A stretch of DNA of 64,000 bases from Streptomyces sp. CC0208 (GCF_003443735.1 NZ_CP031969.1:8432001-8496000); one strand, 5' to 3'; positions 33,197 to 42,489 are shown, counted from the stretch's first letter. Program-made: numbers and translations. Notes: a model not told the origin generated them from the letters alone.

Positions 33197-34870
33197 ATGG
33201 ATGCCGACGTCATCGTCGTCGGAGCGGGGCTCGCGGGCCTGGTCGCCGCGCACGAACTCACCAGCCGCGGCAGAAGGGTCGCGCTGGTGGACCAGGAGAA
33301 CGCCGCGAACCTCGGCGGCCAGGCCTTCTGGTCCTTCGGCGGGCTCTTCCTCGTCGACTCCCCGGAACAGCGGCGCCTGGGCATCAAGGACTCCTTCGAC
33401 CTCGCCTGGAACGACTGGCAGGGCAGCGCGCAGTTCGACCGGGTCGAGGACGAGGACTCCTGGGCGGTGCGCTGGGCGCGCGCCTACGTCGAGTTCGCGG
33501 CCGGCGAGAAGCGGTCCTGGCTGGAGGGGCACGGCATCACGTTCCTGCCCACCGTCGGCTGGGCCGAGCGCGGCGACCTCACCGCCCACGGGCACGGCAA
33601 CTCCGTACCCCGCTTCCATGTCGCCTGGGGCACCGGCACCGGAGTGGTCGAGCCCTTCGTCCGATACGCCAGGCAGGCCGCGCGCGACGGACTGCTGACG
33701 TTCTACCACCGCCACCAGGTCGACGAGCTCGTCGTCGAGGAGGGCACCGCCCGCGGGGTGCGCGGCACGGTCCTGGCCGAGGACAACTCCGCGCGCGGGG
33801 TGGCCTCCAACCGCGATCGGGTCGGCGACTTCGAACTCACCGCCCGAGCCGTCGTCGTCACCACCGGCGGCATCGGCGCCAACCACGACATCGTCCGCCG
33901 TTACTGGCCCGAGCGGCTCGGCACCCCGCCCACCGAGATGGTCACCGGCGTCCCCGCCCACGTCGACGGCCGGATGCTCGACATCAGCGAGGGCGCGGGC
34001 GTCCGCCTGGTCAACCGCGACCGCATGTGGCACTACACCGAGGGCATCCAGAACTGGGACCCGATCTGGCCCGGCCACGGCATCCGCATCCTGCCCGGCC
34101 CGTCCTCGATGTGGTTCGACGCCCTGGGCCGCCGACTGCCCGAACCCTGCCTGCCCGGCTACGACACCCTCGGCACCCTCAGGCACCTGCGCACCACCGA
34201 GGACATCGCGGAGCACGACCACTCCTGGTTCATCCTCACCCAGAAGATCATCGAGAAGGAGTTCGCGCTCTCGGGCTCCGAGCAGAACCCCGACATCACC
34301 GCCAAGGACCGCGCGGGCTTCCTCAAGGAGCGCATCCTCGGCAAGGGCGCGCCGGGACCGGTGGACGCGTTCCTGCGCAAGGGCGCGGACTTCGTGACCG
34401 CCCCGAACCTGGAACAGCTCGTCGAGAAGATGAACGGACTCACCGACAAGGCACTCCTCGACGCCGCCGACCTCCGCCGCCAGATCGAGGCCCGCGACCT
34501 CCAGATCGCCAACTCCTACAGCAAGGACGCCCAGGTGCAGGGCATCCGCAACGCCCGCCGCTACATCGGCGACCGCCTCGGCCGCGTCGCCACCCCGCAC
34601 CGCATCCTCGACCCGGCCGCCGGCCCCCTGATCGGCGTCAAGCTGCACATCCTGACCCGCAAGACCCTCGGCGGCATCCAGACCGACCTCGACTCCCGCG
34701 CTCTGGGCACCGACGGCAAGCCCCTGGAAGGGCTGTACGCGGCGGGCGAGGTCGCCGGCTTCGGCGGGGGCGGTGTCCACGGCTACAACGCGTTGGAGGG
34801 CACCTTCCTCGGCGGCTGCCTGTTCTCCGGGCGCGCCGCGGGGCGGGCGGCGGCCAAGCAGGTCGGCTAG
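33197..34870 (+). CDS. FAD-binding dehydrogenase, KstD/fumarate-reductase-like
   Basis: A 557-residue flavoprotein of the FAD-binding dehydrogenase family related to 3-ketosteroid delta1-dehydrogenases and fumarate reductases. The dinucleotide motif is VIVVGAGLAGLVAAHELTSR, with later FAD contacts in VVTTGGIGANHDIVRRYWPE and AAGEVAGFGGGGVHGYNALE. The substrate is unknown. An alternative start at 33176 overlaps the TetR stop (ATGA) and would add MREGTVA; I chose 33197 because GGAAGGGA precedes it. It is probably controlled by the TetR gene. Confidence 0.86.
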   Translation: MDADVIVVGAGLAGLVAAHELTSRGRRVALVDQENAANLGGQAFWSFGGLFLVDSPEQRRLGIKDSFDLAWNDWQGSAQFDRVEDEDSWAVRWARAYVEFAAGEKRSWLEGHGITFLPTVGWAERGDLTAHGHGNSVPRFHVAWGTGTGVVEPFVRYARQAARDGLLTFYHRHQVDELVVEEGTARGVRGTVLAEDNSARGVASNRDRVGDFELTARAVVVTTGGIGANHDIVRRYWPERLGTPPTEMVTGVPAHVDGRMLDISEGAGVRLVNRDRMWHYTEGIQNWDPIWPGHGIRILPGPSSMWFDALGRRLPEPCLPGYDTLGTLRHLRTTEDIAEHDHSWFILTQKIIEKEFALSGSEQNPDITAKDRAGFLKERILGKGAPGPVDAFLRKGADFVTAPNLEQLVEKMNGLTDKALLDAADLRRQIEARDLQIANSYSKDAQVQGIRNARRYIGDRLGRVATPHRILDPAAGPLIGVKLHILTRKTLGGIQTDLDSRALGTDGKPLEGLYAAGEVAGFGGGGVHGYNALEGTFLGGCLFSGRAAGRAAAKQVG

Positions 34871-34874
34871 GGCT

Positions 34875-34916
34875 CCAGGGGACCCGGACCAGGTGATCCG
34901 GACCAGGGGACCCGGA
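34875..34916. repeat. Three tandem 14-bp repeats
   Basis: Three head-to-tail units, CCAGGGGACCCGGA (34875-34888), CCAGGTGATCCGGA (34889-34902) and CCAGGGGACCCGGA (34903-34916), lie 4 bp after the dehydrogenase stop in a 201-bp gap with no gene. Units 1 and 3 are identical. Confidence 0.8.
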
Positions 34917-35071
34917 ACGGGTCGGCCGGGGCCGGTCGCCCGGCGGGTCCGGCGGCCTGCGACGCGTGGCGGCGCGGGACCCCGGAGCGCACGGGAGCGG
35001 GTGGTCGGGTCCGGTGCGGCGCAGGTCGGCGTATTCCAGCACGGGACGCCGACCTGATCCGTCGGGCAGAC

Positions 35072-35422
35072 CTACGCTCGCAACAGCCGTACCAACACAG
35101 TGGCGTGGCTCTGCTCCGGCGTCTTCGACGCGGTCAGCAGGGTCACGTCACCCCTGGCCGCCAACTCCCGGATCCTGTCGAGCAGTCCGGCCGCCTCGGG
35201 ATCGGCCAGCTCCGCCTCGTACCGCTCGGCGAACTCCTCGTACGAGCCCTCGCCGGCGTGGTACCAGCGGCGCAGCTCGGTCGACGGGGTGAGCGCCTTC
35301 GGCCACTCGTCGACGCGGGCCGCGTCCTTGGACAGACCCCGCGGCCACAACCTGTCGACCAGGACGCGGACACCGTCGTCGGGCTCGGGCGGTTCGTAGA
35401 CACGGCGGATGCGCACGCTCAC
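35072..35422 (-). CDS. DUF488 family protein
   Basis: A 116-residue DUF488 protein. Conserved features are RIRRVYEPPEPDDGVRVLVD, RLWPRGLSKD, the EWPKALTPSTELRRWY segment and TLLTASKTPEQSHA. The family is widespread and its function is not established. The start is GTG at 35422, with GAGAGG 8 nt upstream; the longer frame to 35494 lacks a site. It is divergent from the M1 peptidase. Confidence 0.85.
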   Translation of the reverse strand: MSVRIRRVYEPPEPDDGVRVLVDRLWPRGLSKDAARVDEWPKALTPSTELRRWYHAGEGSYEEFAERYEAELADPEAAGLLDRIRELAARGDVTLLTASKTPEQSHATVLVRLLRA

Positions 35423-35562
35423 GGGCGGCCTCTCGACGAAGGACGGCTGCGTCGGGAGCGTACTGCGGAGCCCGTCGTGACTTGACCTGATCAAGGGTGA
35501 GTTGCGGGGGAGGGGGCCTTTAGTGTGAAGCGTTGTCCACCCCCCGACCTGTAGGAGAGCAC

Positions 35563-36948
35563 GTGTCGACGGCCGTCAGACGCATCTTCGTCCTCGTCAC
35601 CACCCCCCTTGCCCTCACCGCTCTGCTCGGGGCCGCCGCTCCTTCGTCGACGGGCTCGTCCGGCGCAGGCGACCCCTACTTCCCGCTCGCCGGAAACGGC
35701 GGATACCACGTCGGCCACTACGACCTGACACTCCGTTACGACCCCAGCAGCCGCCATCTCGAGGGGAAGGCGGTTCTCACCGCCCGCGCCACCGAGCGCC
35801 TGACGCGCTTCGACCTCGACTTCAAGGGGCTCACCGTCACGGGCCTGACCGTCGGTCACGCCAAGGCCGGGTTCCGCCGCTCCGGACAGGAACTCGTCGT
35901 CACCCCGCAGCGCGCCCTGCGCAAGGGGGAACGGTTCACCATCACCGTCACCTACAAGGGGAAGCCGGCCCCGGTCACCGACCCGGACGGCTCGCTCGAC
36001 GGCTGGATCCCCACCGACGACGGAGCCTTCGTCGCCGGGGAACCGCAGGGCGCGATGACCTGGTTCCCGGCGAACAACCACCCCAAGGACAAGTCGTCGT
36101 ACGACTTCACGATCACCGTCCCCCAGGGCCGCACCGCCGTCGCCAACGGCGTCCTCCTCTCCCAGCGGACCACGCACGGCAGGACCACGTTCCGCTGGCA
36201 CCAGAGCGAGCCCATGGCCGCCTACCTGGCCACTGCGACCGTCGGGAAGTTCAAGGTGGAGCAGTTCACCACCAGCAACGGCATCCGCGTCTACAACGCG
36301 GTCGACGCGCGCGAGGCCGCCGCCGCGGCGCCCGTCCTCAAGAAGCTGCCCTCCGTCCTGGAGTGGGAGAGCAAGCTCTTCGGGCCCTACCCCTTCCGTG
36401 CCGCCGGATCGATCGTGGACCACGCCCCGAACGTGGGCTACGCGCTGGAGACCCAGAGCCGTCCGGTCTACGACCGCGCGCCCGACCTGAGCACCCTCGT
36501 CCACGAGAACGCCCACCAGTGGTTCGGCGACTCCGTCTCGCTCACCTCCTGGAAGGACATCTGGCTCAACGAGGGCTTCGCGACCTACGCGGAGTGGCTC
36601 TACACCGAGCAGCACGGCGGCGACAGCGCCCAGAAGACCTTCGACCACCTCTACGCGAAACCCGCGAGCGACGAGCTGTGGGAGTTCCCGCCCGGCAACC
36701 CCGGCAGCGGCGCCAACATCTTCGGCACCCCCGTCTACGCCCGTGGCGCCATGACCCTGCACGCCCTGCGCACGGCCGTCGGCGACCGGGCGTTCTTCCT
36801 GATCCTGCGCGCCTGGGCGTCCGGGCACCGCTACGGCCTCGGCACCACCGCGCAGTTCGAGCGCCTCGCGGAACGGGTCTCGGGCAAGGACCTGGACAGC
36901 CTGTTCCGGACCTGGCTGGACACGCCGGGCAAGCCCAACCAGCCCTAG
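35563..36948 (+). CDS. Secreted M1 family metallopeptidase
   Basis: A 461-residue exported zinc aminopeptidase-like enzyme. A signal peptide (RRIFVLVTTPLALTALLGAA) precedes the M1 N-terminal beta-domain and the thermolysin-like domain. Zinc ligands are H314 and H318 in HENAHQW and E337 in WLNEGFATYAEW. The exopeptidase motif GAMEN is replaced by VGYALETQ. The protein lacks the ERAP1-like C-terminal domain, giving the short M1 form common in Streptomyces. The start is GTG at 35563 with AGGAG upstream. Confidence 0.88.
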   Translation: MSTAVRRIFVLVTTPLALTALLGAAAPSSTGSSGAGDPYFPLAGNGGYHVGHYDLTLRYDPSSRHLEGKAVLTARATERLTRFDLDFKGLTVTGLTVGHAKAGFRRSGQELVVTPQRALRKGERFTITVTYKGKPAPVTDPDGSLDGWIPTDDGAFVAGEPQGAMTWFPANNHPKDKSSYDFTITVPQGRTAVANGVLLSQRTTHGRTTFRWHQSEPMAAYLATATVGKFKVEQFTTSNGIRVYNAVDAREAAAAAPVLKKLPSVLEWESKLFGPYPFRAAGSIVDHAPNVGYALETQSRPVYDRAPDLSTLVHENAHQWFGDSVSLTSWKDIWLNEGFATYAEWLYTEQHGGDSAQKTFDHLYAKPASDELWEFPPGNPGSGANIFGTPVYARGAMTLHALRTAVGDRAFFLILRAWASGHRYGLGTTAQFERLAERVSGKDLDSLFRTWLDTPGKPNQP

Positions 36949-36989
36949 AAGCTGACGAGTTTCTTACAACTGTCGGTCACAGTCGCCTC

Positions 36990-37733
36990 ATGATCACACG
37001 CAGAACCCACGTCGCCCTGCTCGCCGCGTCCCTGTTTCTCAGCGGATGCGGCGGCGGTGCCGTGGCCAGTACGGAAAGCGCGCCCCCGCCGTCCCGGGAG
37101 CCTTCACGGACCCCTGCCTCGCCGGAGATCTCCGTCGAGGTCGCTCCCCAGCAGATACCCGGCCTGGGACCGAGGACAAGGGCGAAGATACCGGCCGACG
37201 CCCGGCAGGCCGTCGTGGTCACCGGGCGGGGCCGTGACTCGCCGGTCTCGACCGTGGTGCTCTACGAGCGCACGGCGGCCGGCTGGCGGGCCGGCGCGAG
37301 CTGGCCCGCGCACAACGCCCTCAAGGGCTGGTCAGACCACCACCTGGCCGGCGACCTGCGCTCGCCGATCGGCGTGTACACCCTCACGGACGCCGGAGGA
37401 CTGCTGAAGGACCCCGGCACCAAGCTGCCGTACGACCGCGGTGTCGGCTTCACCTCGCCCGGCACCGGCTTCGAGGGCGAACCGCTCGCCGGGTCCTTCG
37501 ACTACGTCATCGCCATCAACTACAACCGGCAGCCCGGCACGTCACCGCTGGACTGGACACGGCCGCTGGGCGCGGGGCGCGGCGGCGGGATATGGCTGCA
37601 CGTCGACCACGGCGGGCCCACCCACGGGTGCGTGAGCATCGCCGAGAAGCACATGAAGGAGCTGCTTCTCACCCTGGACCCGGACCTTCGTCCCGTCGTC
37701 GTCATGGGCGACGCCAAGTCCCTCGCCGGCTGA
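36990..37733 (+). CDS. L,D-transpeptidase (YkuD) family lipoprotein
   Basis: A 247-residue envelope protein. A lipoprotein signal ends in the lipobox LSGC (C20), followed by a Ser/Pro-rich spacer. The C-terminal YkuD-like domain carries the catalytic motif in LHVDHGGPTHGCVSI (H212 and C214). It would form 3-3 peptidoglycan crosslinks or attach proteins to the wall; this branch is divergent, so substrate use is uncertain. It begins 41 bp after the M1 gene and ends 19 bp before the response regulator. Confidence 0.82.
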   Translation: MITRRTHVALLAASLFLSGCGGGAVASTESAPPPSREPSRTPASPEISVEVAPQQIPGLGPRTRAKIPADARQAVVVTGRGRDSPVSTVVLYERTAAGWRAGASWPAHNALKGWSDHHLAGDLRSPIGVYTLTDAGGLLKDPGTKLPYDRGVGFTSPGTGFEGEPLAGSFDYVIAINYNRQPGTSPLDWTRPLGAGRGGGIWLHVDHGGPTHGCVSIAEKHMKELLLTLDPDLRPVVVMGDAKSLAG

Positions 37734-37752
37734 AGCGCTTAGGATCCGCCGG

Positions 37753-38454
37753 GTGTGCGCACATGTGCTGGTCGCCGAGGACGACGAGATGCAGGCCGAA
37801 CTCATACGGCGGTCCCTGCTCGCGGAGGGCCACACCGCCACCGTGGTCCACGACGGGCGGGCCGCTCTGGACGCGGCCCGGCGGGTCGCCCCCGACCTCG
37901 TCGTCCTGGACCTGATGCTGCCGGTGATCGACGGCTTCGGCGTGTGCCGGGTGCTGCGCCGCGACGCGGACATCCCCGTCGTGATGCTCACCGCACGCTC
38001 CGACGAGGACGACGTCCTGCTGGGCCTGGAACTGGGCGCCGACGACTACATGACCAAGCCGTACAGCCCCCGGGAGCTGATGGCCCGCATCCGGACGGTC
38101 CTGCGCCGCAGCGGACGCGGTGGCGTGGCCGACCGGCGGGAGGATCCCGTCGTACGGGCCGCGGGCCTCGCCGTCGATCCCGTACGGCACGAGGTGCGGT
38201 GCGACGGGGCGCCGGTGGAGTGCACCCCCGCCGAGTTCGAGATTCTGCTGGCCATGGTCGCCGAGCCCGAACGGGTCTTCTCCCGGCGGCAGTTGCTGGA
38301 GGTCACCCGGGGCACCGACCGGGCCTCCACCGAACGGGCCGTGGACGTCCACATCATGAACCTGCGCCGCAAGATCGAGGCCGATCCGCGCCGCCCGGTG
38401 CGGCTGCTGACCGTGTTCGGCGTGGGCTACAAGCTCAGCGGCGGCCGCGGATGA
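37753..38454 (+). CDS. OmpR-family response regulator
   Basis: A 233-residue two-component response regulator. The receiver domain has phospho-Asp D53 in VVLDLMLPVIDGF, MLTARSDEDD and the Lys of YMTKPYSPREL. The C-terminal winged helix (about 130-230) reads ECTPAEFEILLAMVAEPERV through VDVHIMNLRRKIE and the wing VFGVGYKL. The start is GTG at 37753 with AGGATCC upstream. Its stop overlaps the kinase start (ATGA). Confidence 0.9.
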   Translation: MCAHVLVAEDDEMQAELIRRSLLAEGHTATVVHDGRAALDAARRVAPDLVVLDLMLPVIDGFGVCRVLRRDADIPVVMLTARSDEDDVLLGLELGADDYMTKPYSPRELMARIRTVLRRSGRGGVADRREDPVVRAAGLAVDPVRHEVRCDGAPVECTPAEFEILLAMVAEPERVFSRRQLLEVTRGTDRASTERAVDVHIMNLRRKIEADPRRPVRLLTVFGVGYKLSGGRG

Positions 38455-40268
38455 CCGCGCGGATACCGCTGCACAAGCGCCTGCTGGTCCGTCTGCTGAT
38501 CACGTCCGGGCTGATCGCCGTGTGCTCGGTGGCCGCCACTGCCTGGCTGGCCGTGGCGACCACCACCCAGGCCCTGCGCGAGGAACAGGGACAGGCACTC
38601 GCCGACGACATGGACGTCCTCGCCGAACTCAGCGGGTACGCGGCGACCCACCCCGACTGGACCGAAGTGGCCGCCACCGTACGGGAGTTGTCGGCGAGGA
38701 CCGGCCGGCGCATCGCGCTGACCGCCGCGGACCGCCGGGTCATCGCCGACTCCGCGCCGCCCGGCACCTCCCTGCCCCCGAGCGCGGCCGCCGCCGTCGA
38801 CCCGCTGCACACCGACACCTACAGCGAGCGCGGCGCCCAGCTCTCGGGCATCGACCCGCGAGCGGTGGGCCCGTACCGGCTCACCGAGGCGGAACGCCTC
38901 AAGGTCGCCGCCCTGGCCCGCAAGCGGCAGCTCTGCTTCTCCCGGTTCGGTGTGGAGACCAGCCTGAGCCGTACGCCGAGCGGACGAACCGTCCTCACCG
39001 ACGACGACAGCGGCTCCGAGCCCGACTACGTGCCCGACGCCTGCGCCGACGGACTGCTCAACACGCCCACGCCGACCGAGGAGAAGGCGGTCAGGGCGCT
39101 CCAGGGGCTCGCCCGCGACTGCCTGACCAAGGCGGGCCTCGACCCCCGGTCCACCGCGCTGCTGGGGACCCCACCGACCGGCCTTGACCTGCGCACTCCC
39201 GCCCCCGGCAAGCTCGCCGCCAAGGAGGCGCGCCTGGTCCAGCCCTGCCTCGACCAGGCCCGCCGGGCGCAGCTCGACCCGTACGTGGCACCGGTGGCCG
39301 AACTCTTCCTGGGCACGGGGGACACTCCCGCCGTGCTGTTCGACATGTCCCCGGCCAACAAGGCCAAGGTCGTCGGCACCGCGTCTCTCGTGCTCGCCGT
39401 CACCGTCGCCGCCACCGCCCTGGTCGCCACCCGGCTGGTGCGGCCGCTGCGCGCGCTCACCGCGGCGGCCCAGCAACCGCCCGAACTCCATGTGCGCGTC
39501 CCCGTCACCACCCGGGACGAGACCGGCATCCTCGCCGTCGCCTTCAACGACCTCACCGAGCGCCGTGAGCGCCTGGAAGCCCAGCGCAAGGCGATGGTCA
39601 GCGACATCGCCCACGAACTGCGCAGCCCGCTCACCAACATCCGTGGCTGGCTGGAGGTGACCCGGGACGGCGTCGTCGACCCCGACCCCGTCCTGCTCGC
39701 CTCCCTGCACGACGAGGCCCTGGTCCTGCAGCGGGTCATCGACGACCTCCAGGACCTCGCGGACGCCGACGCGGGCACCCTGCGCCTGCACCGGGAGCCC
39801 GTCCGCTGCGACGAACTCCTCCAGCAGGTCGCCGCGGCCCACCGCGTCGCCGCCGACGCGGCCCGGGTCGGGCTGCGCACCGATGTCGAGGGTGAGCCCT
39901 GGCTGGACGCCGACCCGGTCCGTATGCGGCAGGCGCTCGGCAACCTGGTGTCCAACGCGCTGCGCCACACCCCGGCAGGCGGCACCGTCACCCTGTCCGC
40001 GCGCCGGGACGGCGACGACAGCGTCCTGGAGGTGGCCGACACCGGCACCGGCATCGCGCCCGACGACCTCCCGCACGTCTTCGACCGGTTCTGGCGCGCG
40101 GAGAAGTCCCGCAGCCGTCGTACCGGGGGCTCGGGCCTGGGTCTGCCCATCGTCCGGCACCTGGTCGCGGCCCACGACGGAACGGTCGCCGCGGCGAGCG
40201 AGCCCGGCACCGGCAGCGTCTTCACGCTCAGGATGCCGTGGGGCCCGGCACCCCGGCCGGACGCCTGA
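38451..40268 (+). CDS. Membrane sensor histidine kinase
   Basis: A 605-residue partner kinase of the preceding regulator. TM1 is about 11-34. A large extracytoplasmic domain (about 35-305) has four cysteines (C162, C198, C224, C266), possibly two disulfides. TM2 is about 307-328, then come HAMP, the HisKA motif SDIAHELRSPLTNIRGW (H388) and the HATPase domain (NLVSNALRHTP, DTGTGIAPDD, TGGSGLGLPIV). The ectodomain, longer than usual, would sense an envelope or extracellular signal. Translation is coupled to the response regulator. Confidence 0.9.
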   Translation: MTARIPLHKRLLVRLLITSGLIAVCSVAATAWLAVATTTQALREEQGQALADDMDVLAELSGYAATHPDWTEVAATVRELSARTGRRIALTAADRRVIADSAPPGTSLPPSAAAAVDPLHTDTYSERGAQLSGIDPRAVGPYRLTEAERLKVAALARKRQLCFSRFGVETSLSRTPSGRTVLTDDDSGSEPDYVPDACADGLLNTPTPTEEKAVRALQGLARDCLTKAGLDPRSTALLGTPPTGLDLRTPAPGKLAAKEARLVQPCLDQARRAQLDPYVAPVAELFLGTGDTPAVLFDMSPANKAKVVGTASLVLAVTVAATALVATRLVRPLRALTAAAQQPPELHVRVPVTTRDETGILAVAFNDLTERRERLEAQRKAMVSDIAHELRSPLTNIRGWLEVTRDGVVDPDPVLLASLHDEALVLQRVIDDLQDLADADAGTLRLHREPVRCDELLQQVAAAHRVAADAARVGLRTDVEGEPWLDADPVRMRQALGNLVSNALRHTPAGGTVTLSARRDGDDSVLEVADTGTGIAPDDLPHVFDRFWRAEKSRSRRTGGSGLGLPIVRHLVAAHDGTVAAASEPGTGSVFTLRMPWGPAPRPDA

Positions 40269-40291
40269 TTCCGCGCGTGACCTGCGGGTAC
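40267..40291 (+). promoter_or_regulatory. SigB-like promoter of DUF6098 gene
   Basis: GATT (40267-40270), a 15-nt spacer and GGGTAC (40286-40291) fit GNNT-N14-16-GGGTAY exactly. The -35 overlaps the end of the kinase gene, and the start codon follows at 40327 after a normal ribosome site. Confidence 0.45.
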
Positions 40292-40326
40292 CCCGTAGGC
40301 CCGTAAACGGAAAGGGAGGCCGGGAG

Positions 40327-40776
40327 ATGAGCGTGTCGGACGGGCTGCCGGTGGTGCGGACCCTCGCCGAACTGGCAGGCCTGGCCGAACGGCACGAGCG
40401 CCTGTACGTCCGCTGGTCGCGCGGTCCCGAGATCGATCTGACCCGCGCGTCCAGCACCGACGAACTCACCGGACTGTCCCTGCCGGGACTGTCGGCCAAC
40501 CCGCTCGACGTCGAGGACTGGTGGCAGGGACGTCCCGGACAGCTGTGGGTGGCCCGGCGGCTGTACGACTACTCCCATCTGCCGCACGAGAAAGGCCCCG
40601 GCGTACGTCCCTGGATCCTCCAGGGCCGCGAGCGGGGCCGGGGGCCGGACAACGAACCGCTTGTCGCAGAGGTGCGGCCGATGTGCTGGATCGATCCCCA
40701 GGTGATCGAGGAGGCGCGGGTCGCGGTGGAGCGGCTGGAGAACCCCTGGGGTCCGCTGCGCCGCACGGGCCGCTGA
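40327..40776 (+). CDS. DUF6098 family protein
   Basis: A 149-residue soluble protein of the DUF6098 type found in Streptomyces. Conserved stretches include YVRWSRGPEIDL, TGLSLPGLSANPLDVEDWW and VRPMCWIDPQVIEEA. Function is unknown. GGGAGG lies 6-11 nt upstream of the ATG. A sequence matching the SigB-type promoter consensus precedes it, which would make it a stress gene. A 14-bp hairpin marks its end. Confidence 0.72.
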   Translation: MSVSDGLPVVRTLAELAGLAERHERLYVRWSRGPEIDLTRASSTDELTGLSLPGLSANPLDVEDWWQGRPGQLWVARRLYDYSHLPHEKGPGVRPWILQGRERGRGPDNEPLVAEVRPMCWIDPQVIEEARVAVERLENPWGPLRRTGR

Positions 40777-40804
40777 ACGGGTCCGGTCGCCCGGACCCGT
40801 TCAG
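40773..40804. terminator. 14-bp stem bidirectional terminator
   Basis: CTGAACGGGTCCGG (40773-40786) pairs without mismatch with CCGGACCCGTTCAG (40791-40804) around TCGC. It separates the convergent DUF6098 and WhiB genes and contains the DUF6098 stop. Confidence 0.75.
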
Positions 40805-40813
40805 GTTCGCCCG

Positions 40814-41068
40814 TCAGCCGGACCTTCTCCGCGCGGTGGCCGCGCGCCGGGCGAGTGCCCGGCGTTCCGTCTCACTGGTGCCGCCCCAGACGCCGATGCC
40901 CTGCCCCGTGTCCAGCGCCCACTGAAGACACTGCTCCTGGACGGGGCAGCGCCGGCAGACGGACTTGGCCTGCTCCGTCTGGACCAGTGCCGGACCGGTG
41001 GTGCCGATCGGGAAGAAGAGGTCCGGGTCCTCGCGGCGGCACGCGGCATGGGTTCGCCAGTTGTCCAT
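40814..41068 (-). CDS. WhiB-family iron-sulfur regulator
   Basis: An 84-residue Wbl protein. The four cluster cysteines C10, C38, C41 and C47 (CRRCPVQEQC) are present, followed by the GVWGG turn (59-63) and a basic C-terminal tail (RRALARRAATARRRSG) that contacts DNA. Wbl proteins carry a 4Fe-4S cluster and act with the principal sigma factor. The sequence is closest in style to the WblE group, but I do not assign a paralogue. The much longer frame upstream is a shadow. Confidence 0.88.
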   Translation of the reverse strand: MDNWRTHAACRREDPDLFFPIGTTGPALVQTEQAKSVCRRCPVQEQCLQWALDTGQGIGVWGGTSETERRALARRAATARRRSG

Positions 41069-41178
41069 CAAAGTCACCTGCGATCGAAGTCGTACGTGCC
41101 CTCGTGCTTGGCTTACTCGCTTTCGGGTGACCTGTCGATGCGCCGTGAAACCACCGGGCCCCGTGGGACCTTGCCCGG

Positions 41179-42399
41179 TCACTGCTCCCGAAGGCCCCAC
41201 GGGGAGCCGTACGCGGTCAGCAGCTCCAGGAACGGCCGGGCCGGGAACGCCTCCGGGCCGAGGACACCCGTGCCGGTCCAGGCGCCGGTGGCGAGGAGTT
41301 CGAGGGCGACGACCGGGTTCACCGCGGTCTGCCACACCACGGCCTGGCAGCCGTACTCCGCCATGGACCACTGGTTGTCGACCACGTGGTAGAGGTACAC
41401 CTCGCGCGGCGCCCCGTCCTTGGCGCCCTTCACCCAGGTGCCCGCGCAGGTCTTGCCGTGCATCCGGTCGCCCAGGGTGGCCGGGTCGGGCAGGCACGCG
41501 GCCACCACGTCCCGCGGTGAGACCGCGACCGGGCCCGCGGGGCTCGGCACGGTCACCTGCTCGGTGCGGTCCAGGCCCAGCAGGTGCAGGGTCTTCAGCG
41601 TCTCGACGAACTCGCGGCCCAGACCGTACTTGAAGGTGACCCGGCGGGCACCGACCCAGCGGGGGACGAGCAGCACCTCCTCGTGCTCCACGTTCACGCA
41701 CTCGACCGGGCCGATGCCCTCGGGGAAGTCGAAGACCTCCGGTTCGCTGAAGGGCTCCGTCGTGAACCAGCCGCGGTCGGCCTCGTACACCACCGGCGGG
41801 TTCAGGCACTCCTCGATGGTGGTCCAGATGCTGAAGGAGGGGGCGAAGTCGTAGCCGTCGACGGTGAGGTTCGCTCCGTCGCGGACACCGATCTCCTCGA
41901 TCTCGTCGAAGAGTTCGTCGGCCGCGTACCGGGCGAAGACGTCCGAGAGGCCCGGTTCCACGCCCATGCCGACGACGGCCAGCGCGCCCGCCTTCTCCCA
42001 CTCCTCGGCCTGCGCGAACTGCTCGTCGCCGAGCTTGATCCCGCACTGCGCGTACGGCCGCTCGGGATGCGGACGGGACAGGGACATCGCCATGTCGACA
42101 TAGGTCGCCCCGGCGGAGCGCGCGGCCCGGAACAGCGGCATCACGAACCGCGGATCGGTGGCGTTGAGGAGGACGTCGCAGGCGTGCCGCTTGAGCAGGG
42201 CTGTCACGGCCGACTCGTCGCTCGCGTCCACGCGCTCGGCGCGGAACCGGCCGGCCCGCTCGCCGAGCGCGGCCACCGCGGCCTCGGCGCGGGCCGGGTC
42301 GTAGTCGGCGACGACCATGGTGTCGAGGAACGGCCGCCGGGCGGCGATCCGGGTGACAGCGGTGCCGACGCCCCCGGCGCCCACGAGCAGTACACGCAT
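41179..42399 (-). CDS. Saccharopine dehydrogenase-like NAD(P)-binding protein
   Basis: A 406-residue protein with an N-terminal Rossmann fold (RVLLVGAGGVGTAVTRIAAR) and a saccharopine-dehydrogenase/homospermidine-synthase-like C-terminal domain (VVGMGVEPGLSDVFARYA, YDFAPSFSIWTTIEE). Members act on lysine-derived amines (saccharopine or lysine 6-dehydrogenase); the exact reaction is unknown. The start is ATG at 42399, with AGGAAG upstream. It is divergent from a TetR gene, and a small inverted repeat lies between them. Confidence 0.85.
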   Translation of the reverse strand: MRVLLVGAGGVGTAVTRIAARRPFLDTMVVADYDPARAEAAVAALGERAGRFRAERVDASDESAVTALLKRHACDVLLNATDPRFVMPLFRAARSAGATYVDMAMSLSRPHPERPYAQCGIKLGDEQFAQAEEWEKAGALAVVGMGVEPGLSDVFARYAADELFDEIEEIGVRDGANLTVDGYDFAPSFSIWTTIEECLNPPVVYEADRGWFTTEPFSEPEVFDFPEGIGPVECVNVEHEEVLLVPRWVGARRVTFKYGLGREFVETLKTLHLLGLDRTEQVTVPSPAGPVAVSPRDVVAACLPDPATLGDRMHGKTCAGTWVKGAKDGAPREVYLYHVVDNQWSMAEYGCQAVVWQTAVNPVVALELLATGAWTGTGVLGPEAFPARPFLELLTAYGSPWGLREQ

Positions 42400-42454
42400 G
42401 ACAAACACTTCCTGACGGGTCGAGATCGCGGATACAGGGGCCCTGGCGGTGATA

Positions 42455-42489
42455 CAACGCCGTGCGCTCGCATAAGGTCAATGGCGTTG
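42455..42489. promoter_or_regulatory. Inverted repeat between dehydrogenase and TetR gene
   Basis: CAACGCC (42455-42461) and GGCGTTG (42483-42489) form a 7-bp dyad with a 21-nt spacer. GCATAAGG also occurs twice nearby. A possible operator for the TetR protein; weak evidence. Confidence 0.35.

Noticed and set aside
38427..40499. 690-codon frame antisense to the sensor kinase
   Set aside because: No recognisable domain; the kinase on the other strand has all its motifs.
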